Positions 1 to 9,298 are shown, counted from the stretch's first letter. The stretch is DNA of 64,000 nt from Wenzhouxiangella limi (GCF_010499265.1 NZ_JAAGSC010000031.1:248001-312000); one strand, 5' to 3'. Program-made: numbers and translations. Notes: generated by a model not told the origin, from the letters alone.

Positions 1-2
1 TT

Positions 3-2252
3 GCCGCCGGCGCCCTGATTGCGGTGCTGTCTCCGGCGCTGCCGCCGCCGTGGCTGCTCGGCGTCCTGGGCGCTTTTTCATTGCTGGCTGCCATCCGCTT
101 TCGGCCGGCGCGCATGCCGGCCGCGCTGGTGCTGGGGGGCTGCTGGTTTCTGGTGCACGCCCACTTTCTCCTGGCTGAAAGCTGGCCGGCCGATCGTGCC
201 GGAAGCGAGCTTCCGGTGAGCGGACGGATCGCCGGGCTGCCGGAACGTCAGGGTGATCGGCTGCGTTTCATGCTGGTGCCGGATGGTGCCGCAGCTGACG
301 AGCTTCCCGGGCGCATTCAGGTGACCTGGTACCGTCCCCGGGAGTACCTGCGACCCGGACAAAGGTGGCGCTTCGACCTGCGCCTGGATCCGCCGGCGGG
401 CCGTCTGAACCCCGGCGCCTTCGATCTGACCCGTCATTTGCTCTCGCTGGGCGTTGGTGCGACGGCCTCCGTCCAGGGCGGCGCCGAGCGCCTGGCGACG
501 GCCGGCTGGCGCGGCGCCGTGGATCGAAAACGCCAATACCTCGCCGAACGGCTGCAGGCCGAAACCACGGATCTGGACAACGCCGCGCTGCTGCGCGCGC
601 TGGGGCTGGCCGACCGCACTGCGATCAGTCCGGAGCTTCGTGAGCTGCTGCAGCGCACGGGCACGGCGCATCTGCTCGCGATCTCCGGGCTCCACATCGG
701 CATGGTGGCTGGACTGGCCGGTTTTTTGGGCGGATGGTTGCTGAGCCCGCTTTTGCTGTTCAACGCCAGCCTCGACCGCCGCCGGCTCGCGGTGGTCGCG
801 GGTCTTGCAGCCGGCCTGGGTTACGCCTGGCTGGCCGGCTTTACCCTGCCGACGGTCCGCGCCCTGATCATGCTTGCGGTGGCGGGAACCGCTCTGTCGC
901 TGCGCCGCGGCGTACAGCCGGCACATGCCTTGCTGCTGGCGCTGCTGGCCGTGCTGCTGCTCGATCCCATGGCGCCGCTGGCGACCGGTTTCTGGCTGTC
1001 TTTCAGCGCGGTTGCCGTTCTCGTGTGGGCATTTGCCTGGCGGCCGTCGCGGGTTGGGCAGGGCTGGCTGCGTGGTCTGGTGCTGACCCAGCTGGTGATC
1101 GGGATCGGCCTGCTGCCGCTCAACATCGGGGTTTTCCAGCAGTGGATTCCCGGCGCGCTGCCGGCCAACCTCATCGCCATCCCGCTGGTGGGTTTCTGGA
1201 TCCTGCCGTTATTGCTCGCGACCCTGCTGACGATGATGCTGGGCCTGCCTTCGGACTGGCTGATCGCGGCGTTGGAGCCGGGTCTGCAGCTCTTGCTGTC
1301 GTTGCTGGAGTGGCTGAACGCGCAAGCCTGGACGAATCGGCACGTGGCCGGCGCCGGATTGTTTGCTGTCATCCTTGCCGTTGTTGGCGCGCTGTGGCTG
1401 ATGGCTCCGCCCGGCTGGCCCGCTCGTTGGCTGGGGGCTTTCCTGTTGCTGCCGCTGGTGCTGCCCGCGGATCGCAAGCCGGATGCTTCCGTGCTCGAGT
1501 TGACGATGTTCGACGTCGGCGACGGCCAGGCCGTGCTGCTGGAAAGCGACGGCCAACGCGTACTGTTCGACACCGGCCCCGGAGACGGCGAGGGCCGGGA
1601 CGCCATCAGTCGCCTGCTCCCGGGCGCAGGTTCTTCCCGTTTCGGCCATTTCCTGGACGGCGTGGTGGTCGCGCGCGGACATCGCGGCCACGCCGGCGGT
1701 CTGGCAACGGCAGCGGGCTGGTCCCACCCGTTGCGGGTGCGAGTCGCGCCGGGTCTGGGCGGCAGCGATTGCCGTCAGGGAGAGGTATGGCCTCTGGGCC
1801 GCTATCGCTTGCGCTTCCTGCATCCCTCGCCGGCCCTGCCGGACCTGGGCGACAACAGTAGCTGCGTGCTGCTGATCGACGGGCCCGGCGGCCGCGCACT
1901 GCTGACGGGCGGCATCGACCACCGGGTCGAAAACCGCCTGCTGGTCGACTATCCGCGGATCAACGCCGACCTCCTGGTGTTGTCGGCCGGCGGTCATCGG
2001 CGCGCCGCCAGTGCGCCGTTCCTGGATCGTTTGTCGCCGCAGCTTGCTCTGGCGTCGGTCGACCGCCACGACCGTTTCGGGCGTCCTCATCAGGAGATCG
2101 TCGAGCGCCTGGAGCGACGCGGTACCGCGCTGCTGACCACCGGGAGATGCGGTGCCCTGCAGGTGCGGATGGCGCCAGACCAGCCACCCCGTGTGCGGAC
2201 CGAAAGAGGGCGCCGGCGACAGTTCTGGCACGATTCCTACGGCTGTCCCTGA
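3..2252 (+). CDS. comEC: ComEC/Rec2-type DNA internalisation protein, 5' end cut by the window
   Basis: ComEC forms the inner-membrane channel for single-stranded DNA in natural transformation. The reading frame is open to the left edge, so the start probably lies upstream; an in-frame GTG at 24 is possible but would begin inside a hydrophobic segment. A hydrophobic multi-pass N-terminal half carries the family's competence-domain signature ISGLHIGMV (about residue 215). The C-terminal third (about residues 490-720) is the metallo-beta-lactamase-like domain, beginning TMFDVGDGQAVLL. That domain looks inactive for metal binding: the usual SHxDxDHxGG stretch reads ARGHRGHAGG, TGD reads TGG, and the usual HHG reads GGH. 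Family assignment is secure; the lost ligands are my reading by eye. Confidence 0.9.
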   Translation, partial: AAGALIAVLSPALPPPWLLGVLGAFSLLAAIRFRPARMPAALVLGGCWFLVHAHFLLAESWPADRAGSELPVSGRIAGLPERQGDRLRFMLVPDGAAADELPGRIQVTWYRPREYLRPGQRWRFDLRLDPPAGRLNPGAFDLTRHLLSLGVGATASVQGGAERLATAGWRGAVDRKRQYLAERLQAETTDLDNAALLRALGLADRTAISPELRELLQRTGTAHLLAISGLHIGMVAGLAGFLGGWLLSPLLLFNASLDRRRLAVVAGLAAGLGYAWLAGFTLPTVRALIMLAVAGTALSLRRGVQPAHALLLALLAVLLLDPMAPLATGFWLSFSAVAVLVWAFAWRPSRVGQGWLRGLVLTQLVIGIGLLPLNIGVFQQWIPGALPANLIAIPLVGFWILPLLLATLLTMMLGLPSDWLIAALEPGLQLLLSLLEWLNAQAWTNRHVAGAGLFAVILAVVGALWLMAPPGWPARWLGAFLLLPLVLPADRKPDASVLELTMFDVGDGQAVLLESDGQRVLFDTGPGDGEGRDAISRLLPGAGSSRFGHFLDGVVVARGHRGHAGGLATAAGWSHPLRVRVAPGLGGSDCRQGEVWPLGRYRLRFLHPSPALPDLGDNSSCVLLIDGPGGRALLTGGIDHRVENRLLVDYPRINADLLVLSAGGHRRAASAPFLDRLSPQLALASVDRHDRFGRPHQEIVERLERRGTALLTTGRCGALQVRMAPDQPPRVRTERGRRRQFWHDSYGCP

Positions 2253-2352
2253 GCCTGGTCGGCCGCCGCTCGGCGAATCCGCGGCGGCAAACCCGTTATC
2301 ATGCGCGGCGAGGGTTGTCCGGACCGGATGTACCGATGAGGCTGCAAAGACC

Positions 2353-2994
2353 ATGCTAGAAATCGTGATTGCCGGCGGCTGGCTGATGACGCCGATCGTG
2401 TTGTGCTCGGTGCTGGCGGTGGCGATCATCGTGGAGCGCTTTCTGGCCCTGCGTCGATCCAGGGTCGTGCCGCACGGTCTTCCGGACCAGGTCCAGCGCT
2501 GGGCCGCCCAGGAGGAGCTCGATCATCAGCACATCGAGCAGCTCCGGCTGAGTTCGCCGCTCGGGGAGGTGCTGGCGGCCGCTCTTGAGCATCGTGACCG
2601 GCGCCGGGAGGTGATCAAGGAGGCGGTTGAAGATACCGGCCGACAGGTCGTCCACAGCCTGGAGCGCTTTCTCAACACGCTGGGCACGATTGCCGGCATC
2701 ACGCCGCTGCTTGGTCTGCTGGGCACGGTCATCGGCATGATTCGTGTTTTCAGCGCGATCATGCTGCACGGGGTCGGTGACCCGAACGAAATGGCCGGCG
2801 GCATTTCCGAGGCCCTGATCACCACCGCCGCGGGCTTGAGCGTGGCCATTCCGAGCTATTTTTTCTACCGCTATTTCCGCGGTCTGGTGCGCGATTACGT
2901 CCTCCAGATGGAAGCCCAGGCGCTCAACCTGCTGCAGGCCATCGAGCATGGCCAGATCAGCCGGCAGAAATTCCACGGTCGCGGCAACGGCTGA
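2353..2994 (+). CDS. exbB: MotA/TolQ/ExbB proton channel family protein
   Basis: A 213-residue inner-membrane protein of the ExbB/TolQ family, which forms the proton channel that energises TonB- or Tol-dependent outer-membrane work. The ATG at 2353 is preceded by a GAGG-containing site; the frame stays open upstream into comEC, but those codons are not family-like. A first membrane segment lies near residues 8-30. The conserved helical pair follows around TPLLGLLGTVIGMIRVF (about 120-140) and AGGISEALITTAAGLSVAIP (about 150-175). It is followed after 15 bases by an exbD/tolR gene, so the two form the usual motor pair. Placement directly before msbA is a common gammaproteobacterial arrangement. 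No tonB or tolA partner is visible here, so whether it serves TonB or another partner is open. Confidence 0.88.
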   Translation: MLEIVIAGGWLMTPIVLCSVLAVAIIVERFLALRRSRVVPHGLPDQVQRWAAQEELDHQHIEQLRLSSPLGEVLAAALEHRDRRREVIKEAVEDTGRQVVHSLERFLNTLGTIAGITPLLGLLGTVIGMIRVFSAIMLHGVGDPNEMAGGISEALITTAAGLSVAIPSYFFYRYFRGLVRDYVLQMEAQALNLLQAIEHGQISRQKFHGRGNG

Positions 2995-3009
2995 GCGGAG
3001 AACGCCGCC

Positions 3010-3441
3010 ATGCGCCTGCAGAACGAAGACCGCGAGGAACCCGAGATCAACCTGACCTCGCTGATTGACGTGGTGTTCCTGCTGCTGATCTTTTTCATGG
3101 TCTCCACCACTTTTGATCAGCAGGCGCTGCTGCGTCTCGAGCTACCGGAAGCGTCGACCTCGGAAGCCGAATCCGTGCCGGAGGTTATCGAAGTCACCGT
3201 CAGCGAAGACGGGCGGATTTTCGTCGATGATCAACTGCTGACCGACAATACGCGCGCGGCGCTGCAGGCCGTGCTGAACGAGCGCCGCGAGGCCGCGCCC
3301 GAGGCGCCGCTCGTTGTTCGCGCCGATGGCCGCGCCTCCCACGGACTGGTGGTGCTGGTACTGGATGCTGCGGCCGCCGAGGGCATCGGCCGTGTTGGTA
3401 TCGCCACGATGGAAGCGGATCCGGCCGGGGACGAGCGGTGA
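3010..3441 (+). CDS. exbD: ExbD/TolR family biopolymer transport protein
   Basis: A 143-residue partner of the ExbB-like channel. It has a short cytoplasmic N-terminus, one membrane helix near residues 20-40 with the family signature INLTSLIDVVFLLLIFFMV containing the proton-relaying aspartate of LIDVVF, and a periplasmic domain. The end overlaps the GTG start of msbA by four bases (GTGA), which implies translational coupling and a single transcript through the lipid A genes. Confidence 0.9.
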   Translation: MRLQNEDREEPEINLTSLIDVVFLLLIFFMVSTTFDQQALLRLELPEASTSEAESVPEVIEVTVSEDGRIFVDDQLLTDNTRAALQAVLNERREAAPEAPLVVRADGRASHGLVVLVLDAAAAEGIGRVGIATMEADPAGDER

Positions 3442-5189
3442 AACTTGCTCCGGCTGATGCGCCGCGCCTCTACCGGCGACTGCTGGGCTACGTCAGGCGC
3501 CAGCGCGGCGTCTTCGCCCTGTCGGTGCTGGCCGTTGCGCTGGATGCGGCCGGGCAGGGTCTGTTTTTCTACCTGCTGCGGCCACTGATCGATGACACCA
3601 TCGCCGCCCCCGATCCCACGTTCAATCTGGTCTTGCCGACGCTGGTCCTTGCCGCGGTACTGCTGCGGATTCTGGGCAATTTCGGCGGCGTGTTCGGGAT
3701 GGAGTGGGTCGGCCGTCGCGTGATCGCCGACCTGCGCGGCGATCTGTTCGCGCGTTACCTGGAGCTTCCGGCCGCCTACTTTGACCGCCACTCCTCCGGG
3801 CAGATGATTTCGCGGGTGACCTACAACGCCGAGCAGGTCGCGCAGGCGACCACCACCGCGCTGATCGGCACGATTCGCGACATTCTCACGGTGGTGGCAC
3901 TGGTCACCGTCATGCTGATTCAGTCCTGGCGGCTGACGATGACCATGCTGCTGCTGGTGCCGGTGATTGCCCTGGTGGTCACCGTGATCAGCCATCGATT
4001 CCGCCGTATCTCGACGCGCATCCAGGACTCCATGGGCGACGTAACCCATGTGACCGAGGAAGCGGTGAACGGTCATGAAGTGATCAAGGTGTTTGGCGCG
4101 AGAGACCAGGAAAAAGACTCATTTTCAAGTATTAATGAGAACAACAGGAGACTTCACCTTAAGTTGACAGCGACCCAGTTGCTGTCATCGTCGCTGATCC
4201 AGCTGGCGGCCGGTGCCGCGGTGATTCTGCTGCTGATCATCGCCGCCAGCGACTTCATGCGCGCCGAGGTCACCGCCGGGATCTTCATGTCCGTGCTGGC
4301 CGCGATGGTCGCCTGCATTCCCCCGCTCAAGCGTCTGACCAAGATGCACGTGGTGATCGAGAAAGGCCTGGCCGCCGCCGAGAGCATTTTCGCGGTGCTG
4401 GATACGCCGCCGGAGCCGGACGAGGGCAGCGTGGATCCGGGCCGGGTGCGCGGCGAAATCGAATTCGATCGGGTTTGTTTCCGCTACCCGTCGGCGGACC
4501 TGGCGGCGCTGACCGACATCAGCTTTCGCGTATCACCCGGCTCGGTGACCGCCCTGGTCGGTCGCTCCGGCTCCGGCAAGACCACCCTGGTCAAGCTGCT
4601 GCCTCGGTTTTACAGCCCGGACAGCGGTCAGCTGCGGATTGACGGCGTTGAGCTGGGCGAGTACAAGCTGGACGCTTTGCGTCGTCAGATCGCCCTGGTC
4701 AGCCAGGACGTGGTGTTGTTCAACGACACGGTGGCGGCCAATATCGCCTACGGCAGTATCGACCGCCCGTCGCGCGCGGCGATCGAGGAGGCGGCGCGGG
4801 CGGCCCACGCGATGGAGTTCATCGAACGTTTGCCGGATGGCCTGGATGCATCCATCGGTGAAGGCGGGGCCTTGCTCTCCGGCGGCCAGCGGCAGCGCCT
4901 GGCCATTGCCCGGGCGTTGCTCAAGGATGCGCCGATTCTGATTCTCGACGAGGCCACTTCGGCCCTGGATGCAGAATCGGAGCAGGCCGTTCAGGCCGCG
5001 TTGGAGGTGCTGATGGCAGGAAGGACCACGCTGGTGATTGCGCACAGGCTGGCTACGGTGCAGAAAGCGGACCAGGTCGTGGTGCTGGACGGTGGCCGTA
5101 TGGTCGAGCGCGGGACGCACGAATCGCTGCTGGCGCACGAGGGGGGCATCTATCGCCATCTGCACAAGCTGCAGTTGGTCGATCGCTGA
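3438..5189 (+). CDS. msbA: Lipid A export ABC transporter MsbA
   Basis: A 583-residue half-transporter that dimerises and flips core-lipid A across the inner membrane at the cost of ATP. The N-terminal 320 residues form the six-helix ABC exporter membrane domain. The nucleotide-binding domain follows, with Walker A GRSGSGKTTLVK near residue 375, signature LSGGQRQRLAIARAL near 480 and Walker B ILILDEATSALD near 500. The GTG start overlaps the exbD stop. lpxK begins 12 bases after its stop, the classic msbA-lpxK pairing, which supports MsbA over a drug exporter. A short AT-rich stretch around 4110-4165 with rare AGG/AGA codons interrupts an otherwise GC-rich gene; the protein there still reads as a normal MsbA. 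Confidence 0.93.
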   Translation: MKLAPADAPRLYRRLLGYVRRQRGVFALSVLAVALDAAGQGLFFYLLRPLIDDTIAAPDPTFNLVLPTLVLAAVLLRILGNFGGVFGMEWVGRRVIADLRGDLFARYLELPAAYFDRHSSGQMISRVTYNAEQVAQATTTALIGTIRDILTVVALVTVMLIQSWRLTMTMLLLVPVIALVVTVISHRFRRISTRIQDSMGDVTHVTEEAVNGHEVIKVFGARDQEKDSFSSINENNRRLHLKLTATQLLSSSLIQLAAGAAVILLLIIAASDFMRAEVTAGIFMSVLAAMVACIPPLKRLTKMHVVIEKGLAAAESIFAVLDTPPEPDEGSVDPGRVRGEIEFDRVCFRYPSADLAALTDISFRVSPGSVTALVGRSGSGKTTLVKLLPRFYSPDSGQLRIDGVELGEYKLDALRRQIALVSQDVVLFNDTVAANIAYGSIDRPSRAAIEEAARAAHAMEFIERLPDGLDASIGEGGALLSGGQRQRLAIARALLKDAPILILDEATSALDAESEQAVQAALEVLMAGRTTLVIAHRLATVQKADQVVVLDGGRMVERGTHESLLAHEGGIYRHLHKLQLVDR

Positions 5190-5201
5190 CGGTTCTGCCT
5201 G

Positions 5202-6197
5202 ATGCGGGCCCGCCTCGAGCGCTACGCCAATCACCTGTGGTACGAAACGCCGTGCCCGCCGTGGTTTTGGCGGATGCTGTCTGCCCTGCACGGGATCGTG
5301 CTCGGCTCACGCTGGCAGCGCCCGGACGGGCATCCTCCGGTTCCGGTGATTGTGGTCGGCAACCTGGCCGTGGGGGGCAGCGGCAAGACGCCAACGGTGA
5401 TCGCGCTGGCCCGATATCTCACCGGCCTGGGCCTGCAAACCGCGGTTATCAGTCGCGGCTACGGTGGTGACAGGGGGGCAGGCTCCGGTAAACGGCCGGT
5501 ACGGGTGAATCCGGAATCTGATCCCGGCGTGTGCGGTGACGAGCCGGTGCTGATCGCCCAGCAGTCGGCAGTGCCGGTCTGGGTCTGTCGCGACCGCCGG
5601 GCGGCGATGGATGCGGCGGTCGCGGCAGGGGCCGGGGTCATCGTCAGCGACGATGGCCTCCAGCACCGAGGTCTGGCTCGAAGCTTCGAAATCGTGCTCA
5701 TCGATGGCCGACGCCGCTTCGGCAACGGCTGGCTTCTGCCGGCCGGACCGCTGCGTCAGCCCCTGAAGCGCCTGGAGCAGGTCGATGCGGTTCTTTTCCG
5801 GGGGCCGGACGAACAGATAGCGGCGACGGAACAGTACTTTGAGCTGCGGCCCGAAGCACTGGTTCGGCTGGACGACGATGCGCGTCTTGACCCGGACGCC
5901 CTGGCCGGAAGCGCGGTCAGCGCCGTGGCCGGTATCGCCCATCCAGGTCAGTTTGTTCGCTCTCTGGAAGCGCTCGGCCAGCAACCGACGCTGCACGCCT
6001 TCCCCGACCATCATGCCTTCGTTGCCGGGGACCTTGAAGGGATTCCCGCACCGATCGTGACCACCGCCAAAGACGCCGTCAAACTGCGGCGATTGAAGCC
6101 GCTGCCGACGGGGATCCACGTGCTCGAGGTCAGCGCCGCGCTGCCTGAAGCCCTGCTGCAGTCGGTTGCCGCGCATGTGCAACAATTCGGGCAATGA
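5202..6197 (+). CDS. lpxK: Tetraacyldisaccharide 4'-kinase LpxK
   Basis: LpxK phosphorylates the 4' position of the tetraacyldisaccharide precursor to give lipid IVA, on the cytoplasmic face of the inner membrane. The 331-residue length is normal. The N-terminus has the membrane-associated opening of the family, then the P-loop VVGNLAVGGSGKTPT at about residues 51-65. SDDGLQHRGLAR (about 147-158) is the usual LpxK DDGxQH motif. It sits between msbA and kdsB and ends in a four-base ATGA overlap with kdsB, so three steps of lipid A/Kdo assembly are coupled. Confidence 0.95.
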   Translation: MRARLERYANHLWYETPCPPWFWRMLSALHGIVLGSRWQRPDGHPPVPVIVVGNLAVGGSGKTPTVIALARYLTGLGLQTAVISRGYGGDRGAGSGKRPVRVNPESDPGVCGDEPVLIAQQSAVPVWVCRDRRAAMDAAVAAGAGVIVSDDGLQHRGLARSFEIVLIDGRRRFGNGWLLPAGPLRQPLKRLEQVDAVLFRGPDEQIAATEQYFELRPEALVRLDDDARLDPDALAGSAVSAVAGIAHPGQFVRSLEALGQQPTLHAFPDHHAFVAGDLEGIPAPIVTTAKDAVKLRRLKPLPTGIHVLEVSAALPEALLQSVAAHVQQFGQ

Positions 6198-6952
6198 ATA
6201 ACGGCTTCCACGTTCTGATTCCGGCCCGACTGGCCTCGACCCGGCTGCCGAACAAGCCGCTGGTCGATCTCGGCGGGCGCAGCCTGGTTGTTCGCGTGCT
6301 CGAGCGAGCCCTGGCCGCCGGCGCGGCCGGCGTGCACGTGGCCACCGACAGCGAGCAGGTGGCGCGCTGCGTGCGTGAGGCGGGTGGCGAGGTGGTCATG
6401 ACCGGCGCCGACCATGTCTCAGGCACCGACCGGCTGGTCGAGGCCGTCGGTCGGCTGGGCCTGGCCGCCGACCAGGTGGTGGTCAACCTGCAGGGCGACG
6501 AGCCGCTGATGCCGGTTTCGGCCATTCGGCGGGTGGTCGAGCTGCTGGCCGAAGACCCTGGGGCGCACATGGCGACGCTGTGGCGGCCGCTGGAAGACCA
6601 GTCGCAGTGGCGCGATCCCAACGTCGTCAAGCTCGTGACCGACGCTGGCGGGCGGGCGCTGTATTTTTCCCGCGCGCCGGTGCCCTGGCCGCGCGGTCGC
6701 GCCTTTCGGGCCGGCGATGGCTGTCGACACGTCGGCCTGTATGCTTACCGGGTGAGCGCGCTGCAGGCTTGGCCGGAACTGCCGGCCAGCCACCTGGAAG
6801 CCGTGGAATCGCTTGAGCAACTGCGAGCGCTCGCGGCGGGCTGGCGGATCGCCTGCGCGCCGTCGCCGGAGCCGGTTCCGCCCGGTATCGATACGCCCGA
6901 AGACCTGGCGCGCGTTCGGGCGAGTCATTTCAACGTTGAACAAAAGCTATGA
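6194..6952 (+). CDS. kdsB: 3-deoxy-manno-octulosonate cytidylyltransferase (CMP-Kdo synthetase)
   Basis: KdsB activates Kdo with CTP to CMP-Kdo, the donor for the first inner-core sugars of lipopolysaccharide. The 252-residue protein begins with the cytidylyltransferase motif IPARLASTRLPNKPL, and later shows NLQGDEPLM and a C-terminal HLEAVESLEQLRAL motif typical of KdsB. It overlaps the preceding lpxK and the following phosphatase gene by four bases each (ATGA), so it lies in the middle of a translationally coupled run. Confidence 0.95.
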   Translation: MNNGFHVLIPARLASTRLPNKPLVDLGGRSLVVRVLERALAAGAAGVHVATDSEQVARCVREAGGEVVMTGADHVSGTDRLVEAVGRLGLAADQVVVNLQGDEPLMPVSAIRRVVELLAEDPGAHMATLWRPLEDQSQWRDPNVVKLVTDAGGRALYFSRAPVPWPRGRAFRAGDGCRHVGLYAYRVSALQAWPELPASHLEAVESLEQLRALAAGWRIACAPSPEPVPPGIDTPEDLARVRASHFNVEQKL

Positions 6953-7416
6953 AAAGCATCCTGTTTGTCTGCCTCGGCAATATCTGCCGCAGTCCCACGG
7001 CCAAGGCCGTGTTCGATCACAAGCTGGCCGGCGCCGGGATCGAGCTGGTCACCGACTCTGCCGGCACCGGTGACTGGCACATCGGTCATCCGCCGGATCC
7101 CCGGTCGCAGGCCTTCGCCCTCAGTTGGGGCGTGGACATGAGCGAGCAGCGCGCCCGTCAGGTGCGGCTGGAGGACTTTGCCAGCTTCGATCGAATTTAC
7201 GCCATGGACCGTTCGAACCTTGCCGCGCTGCGAAAGATGGCGCCCGAAGAAGTCGGGTCGCGCGTCGATCTGGTGATGAGTCTGGCGCCGGATTACGGTC
7301 TCGATGAAGTGCCCGATCCTTACTACGGCGGCGATGAAGGCTTCCAGCGCGTGATCGACATGCTTGAAACCGCTGCCGACCGACTGATCGCGGAGCTGCG
7401 CGCTCAGCGCCGATGA
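6949..7416 (+). CDS. Low-molecular-weight protein tyrosine phosphatase
   Basis: A 155-residue cytoplasmic phosphatase. The catalytic P-loop CLGNICRSPTA (Cys8 to Arg14, the CX5R motif) opens the protein, and the general-acid loop VPDPYYGG appears near residue 118. In other bacteria such enzymes dephosphorylate tyrosine kinases of polysaccharide export, but no Wzc-type kinase is visible here. Four-base overlaps with kdsB upstream and uvrC downstream place it in the lipid A/Kdo operon. Its substrate cannot be told from sequence. Confidence 0.92.
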   Translation: MKSILFVCLGNICRSPTAKAVFDHKLAGAGIELVTDSAGTGDWHIGHPPDPRSQAFALSWGVDMSEQRARQVRLEDFASFDRIYAMDRSNLAALRKMAPEEVGSRVDLVMSLAPDYGLDEVPDPYYGGDEGFQRVIDMLETAADRLIAELRAQRR

Positions 7417-9233
7417 CCGCCGCCTTTGACGGGGCCGCTTTCGCCCGCAGCCTGAACACCGGGCCCGGGGTTTACCTCATGAAGGATGACGAGGGCCGGG
7501 TGCTGTACGTCGGCAAGGCGCGCAACCTGCGCCGGCGCGTGGCCAGCTATTTCGACCGTCGCGACAAGGGTTCGCGGATCAACCTGATGATCGCCAGGAC
7601 CGCCGCGATGGAAGTCAGCCTGACGCGCACCGAGGCCGAGGCGCTGCTGCTGGAAAACGAGTGGATCAAGGCGTTTCGTCCGCGTTTCAACATCAACCTG
7701 CGCGACGACAAGAGCTATCCCTGGATCCGCCTCGATACCTCGCACGACTTTCCGCGGATCGCGTTCTACCGCGGCAGCCGCAAGGCCCCCGGAGAGTACT
7801 TCGGGCCGTATTCCAGCGCCGGCGCGGTGCGCGAGTCCCTGAGCGAGATCTACCGGCTGTTTGGCCTGCGTCAGTGTCGCGACAGCGTATTTGCCAACCG
7901 GACCCGCCCGTGCCTGCAGTACCAGATCGGACGCTGTTCGGCGCCTTGCGTGGGTTACATCGCCGCCGAGGACTATGCGCGCGACGTCGAGGCGGCCCGG
8001 CGCTTGCTCAAGGGGGAGGATACGGCCGTGATCGAGTATCTGGCCGAGCGCATGCAGTCGGCCAGCGAAGCACTGGACTTCGAGAAGGCGGCCAGACTGC
8101 GCGATCACATCCAGTCCCTGCAAAGAGTCCGTTCCAGCCAGTTCGTTGCCGGCGGCAGCGAAAGCCTTGATGTGATCGCCCTGTATCTGCGTGCGGGAAA
8201 GGCGGCCGTGCAGGTGGTGGAGTTTCGCCAGGGGCGCAATGTTGGCGGCCGATGCTTCTTTCCCGGCAACCTCCACGACGGCCTGACAGAAAGCGAGGTC
8301 ATGGCCGCGTTCGTGGGCCAGTACTACGCCGAGCGCATCCCCCCGACCGAGATCCTGCTGTCGCACGCGCTGGCCGAACCGACCCTGTGGAGCGAAGCCC
8401 TGGGACGCAAGCGCGGCGCCAGGGTTGCCCTTCGCTGGCGCCTGCGCGGGCAGCGGGCGCAGTGGGTGCGCCTGGCCACGACCAACGCCGAAGATGCGCT
8501 GCGCCGGCGCCAGGCTGAACGCGATCAGGTCGGCCGCGGCCTGCAGGCGCTGGCCGAACTGATCGATCTGGATCAGCCACCGCGGCGTATCGAGTGTTTC
8601 GACATCAGCCATATTTCCGGCACCGAGACCGTCGGCGCCTGCGTGGTGTTCGGCGCCGAGGGCGCCATGAAGAAACACTATCGTCACTACAACATCACCG
8701 GTATCGAACCGGGTGATGACTACGCGGCGATGGAGCAGGCGCTGACCCGCCGCTATCGTCGCGCCCTGGAGCAGGAGGAAAACCTGCCCGACCTGATTCT
8801 GGTCGACGGTGGCGCCGGCCAGCTCGGACGGGCGCAGCAGGTGCTCGATGATCTTGGCCTGGACGCCATCCGGCTGGTCGGCGTGGCCAAGGGCGCGGCC
8901 CGAAAGGCCGGCTACGAGCGTCTTGTGGTCGGCAGCAGGGAGGTCGTGCCGGGGCCGCATCACCCGGCCTCGCACCTGGTCCAGCAGATCCGCGACGAGG
9001 CCCATCGCTTTGCCATCACCGGGCATCGCCGTCGGCGCCAGAAGCGTGCCCAGGCCTCGCCGCTGGAGGCGATTCCCGGTGTCGGTCCGGCCCGCCGCCA
9101 GAAGCTGCTCAGTCACTTCGGCGGACTGCAGGGTCTGAGCAAGGCGGGAGCAGATGATCTGATGAAGGTGCCGGGCATTCACCGCGCGCTGGCCGAGCGC
9201 ATCGTCGAGCACCTGCAAAACGCGTCAATCTGA
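7413..9233 (+). CDS. uvrC: Excinuclease ABC subunit UvrC
   Basis: UvrC makes both incisions around bulky DNA lesions after loading by UvrA/UvrB. The 606-residue protein has the N-terminal GIY-YIG nuclease (GPGVYLMKDD then VLYVGKARNLRRRV), a four-cysteine-type region (LRQCRDSVFANRTRPCLQY, RCSAPCVG), the UVR motif around residues 200-230, the RNase H-like C-terminal nuclease (IECFDISHISGT, LILVDGGAGQL) and a helix-hairpin-helix pair at the end (IPGVGPARRQKLL, VPGIHRALAERI). It overlaps the phosphatase gene by four bases and precedes pgsA, the frequent uvrC-pgsA pair of gammaproteobacteria. Confidence 0.97.
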   Translation: MTAAFDGAAFARSLNTGPGVYLMKDDEGRVLYVGKARNLRRRVASYFDRRDKGSRINLMIARTAAMEVSLTRTEAEALLLENEWIKAFRPRFNINLRDDKSYPWIRLDTSHDFPRIAFYRGSRKAPGEYFGPYSSAGAVRESLSEIYRLFGLRQCRDSVFANRTRPCLQYQIGRCSAPCVGYIAAEDYARDVEAARRLLKGEDTAVIEYLAERMQSASEALDFEKAARLRDHIQSLQRVRSSQFVAGGSESLDVIALYLRAGKAAVQVVEFRQGRNVGGRCFFPGNLHDGLTESEVMAAFVGQYYAERIPPTEILLSHALAEPTLWSEALGRKRGARVALRWRLRGQRAQWVRLATTNAEDALRRRQAERDQVGRGLQALAELIDLDQPPRRIECFDISHISGTETVGACVVFGAEGAMKKHYRHYNITGIEPGDDYAAMEQALTRRYRRALEQEENLPDLILVDGGAGQLGRAQQVLDDLGLDAIRLVGVAKGAARKAGYERLVVGSREVVPGPHHPASHLVQQIRDEAHRFAITGHRRRRQKRAQASPLEAIPGVGPARRQKLLSHFGGLQGLSKAGADDLMKVPGIHRALAERIVEHLQNASI

Positions 9234-9298
9234 GCACAAGCCCTGACCCGGGGCGCGATATGCGGGATAATTCGGGCTCCGACAAAGGATTCCGGCGC

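Noticed and set aside
7404-9218. A 604-codon open frame antisense to uvrC, and similar long frames opposite comEC, fumC, ftsK and mfd
   Set aside because: They mirror the real genes, arise from high GC at third positions and have low-complexity composition with no recognisable domain.
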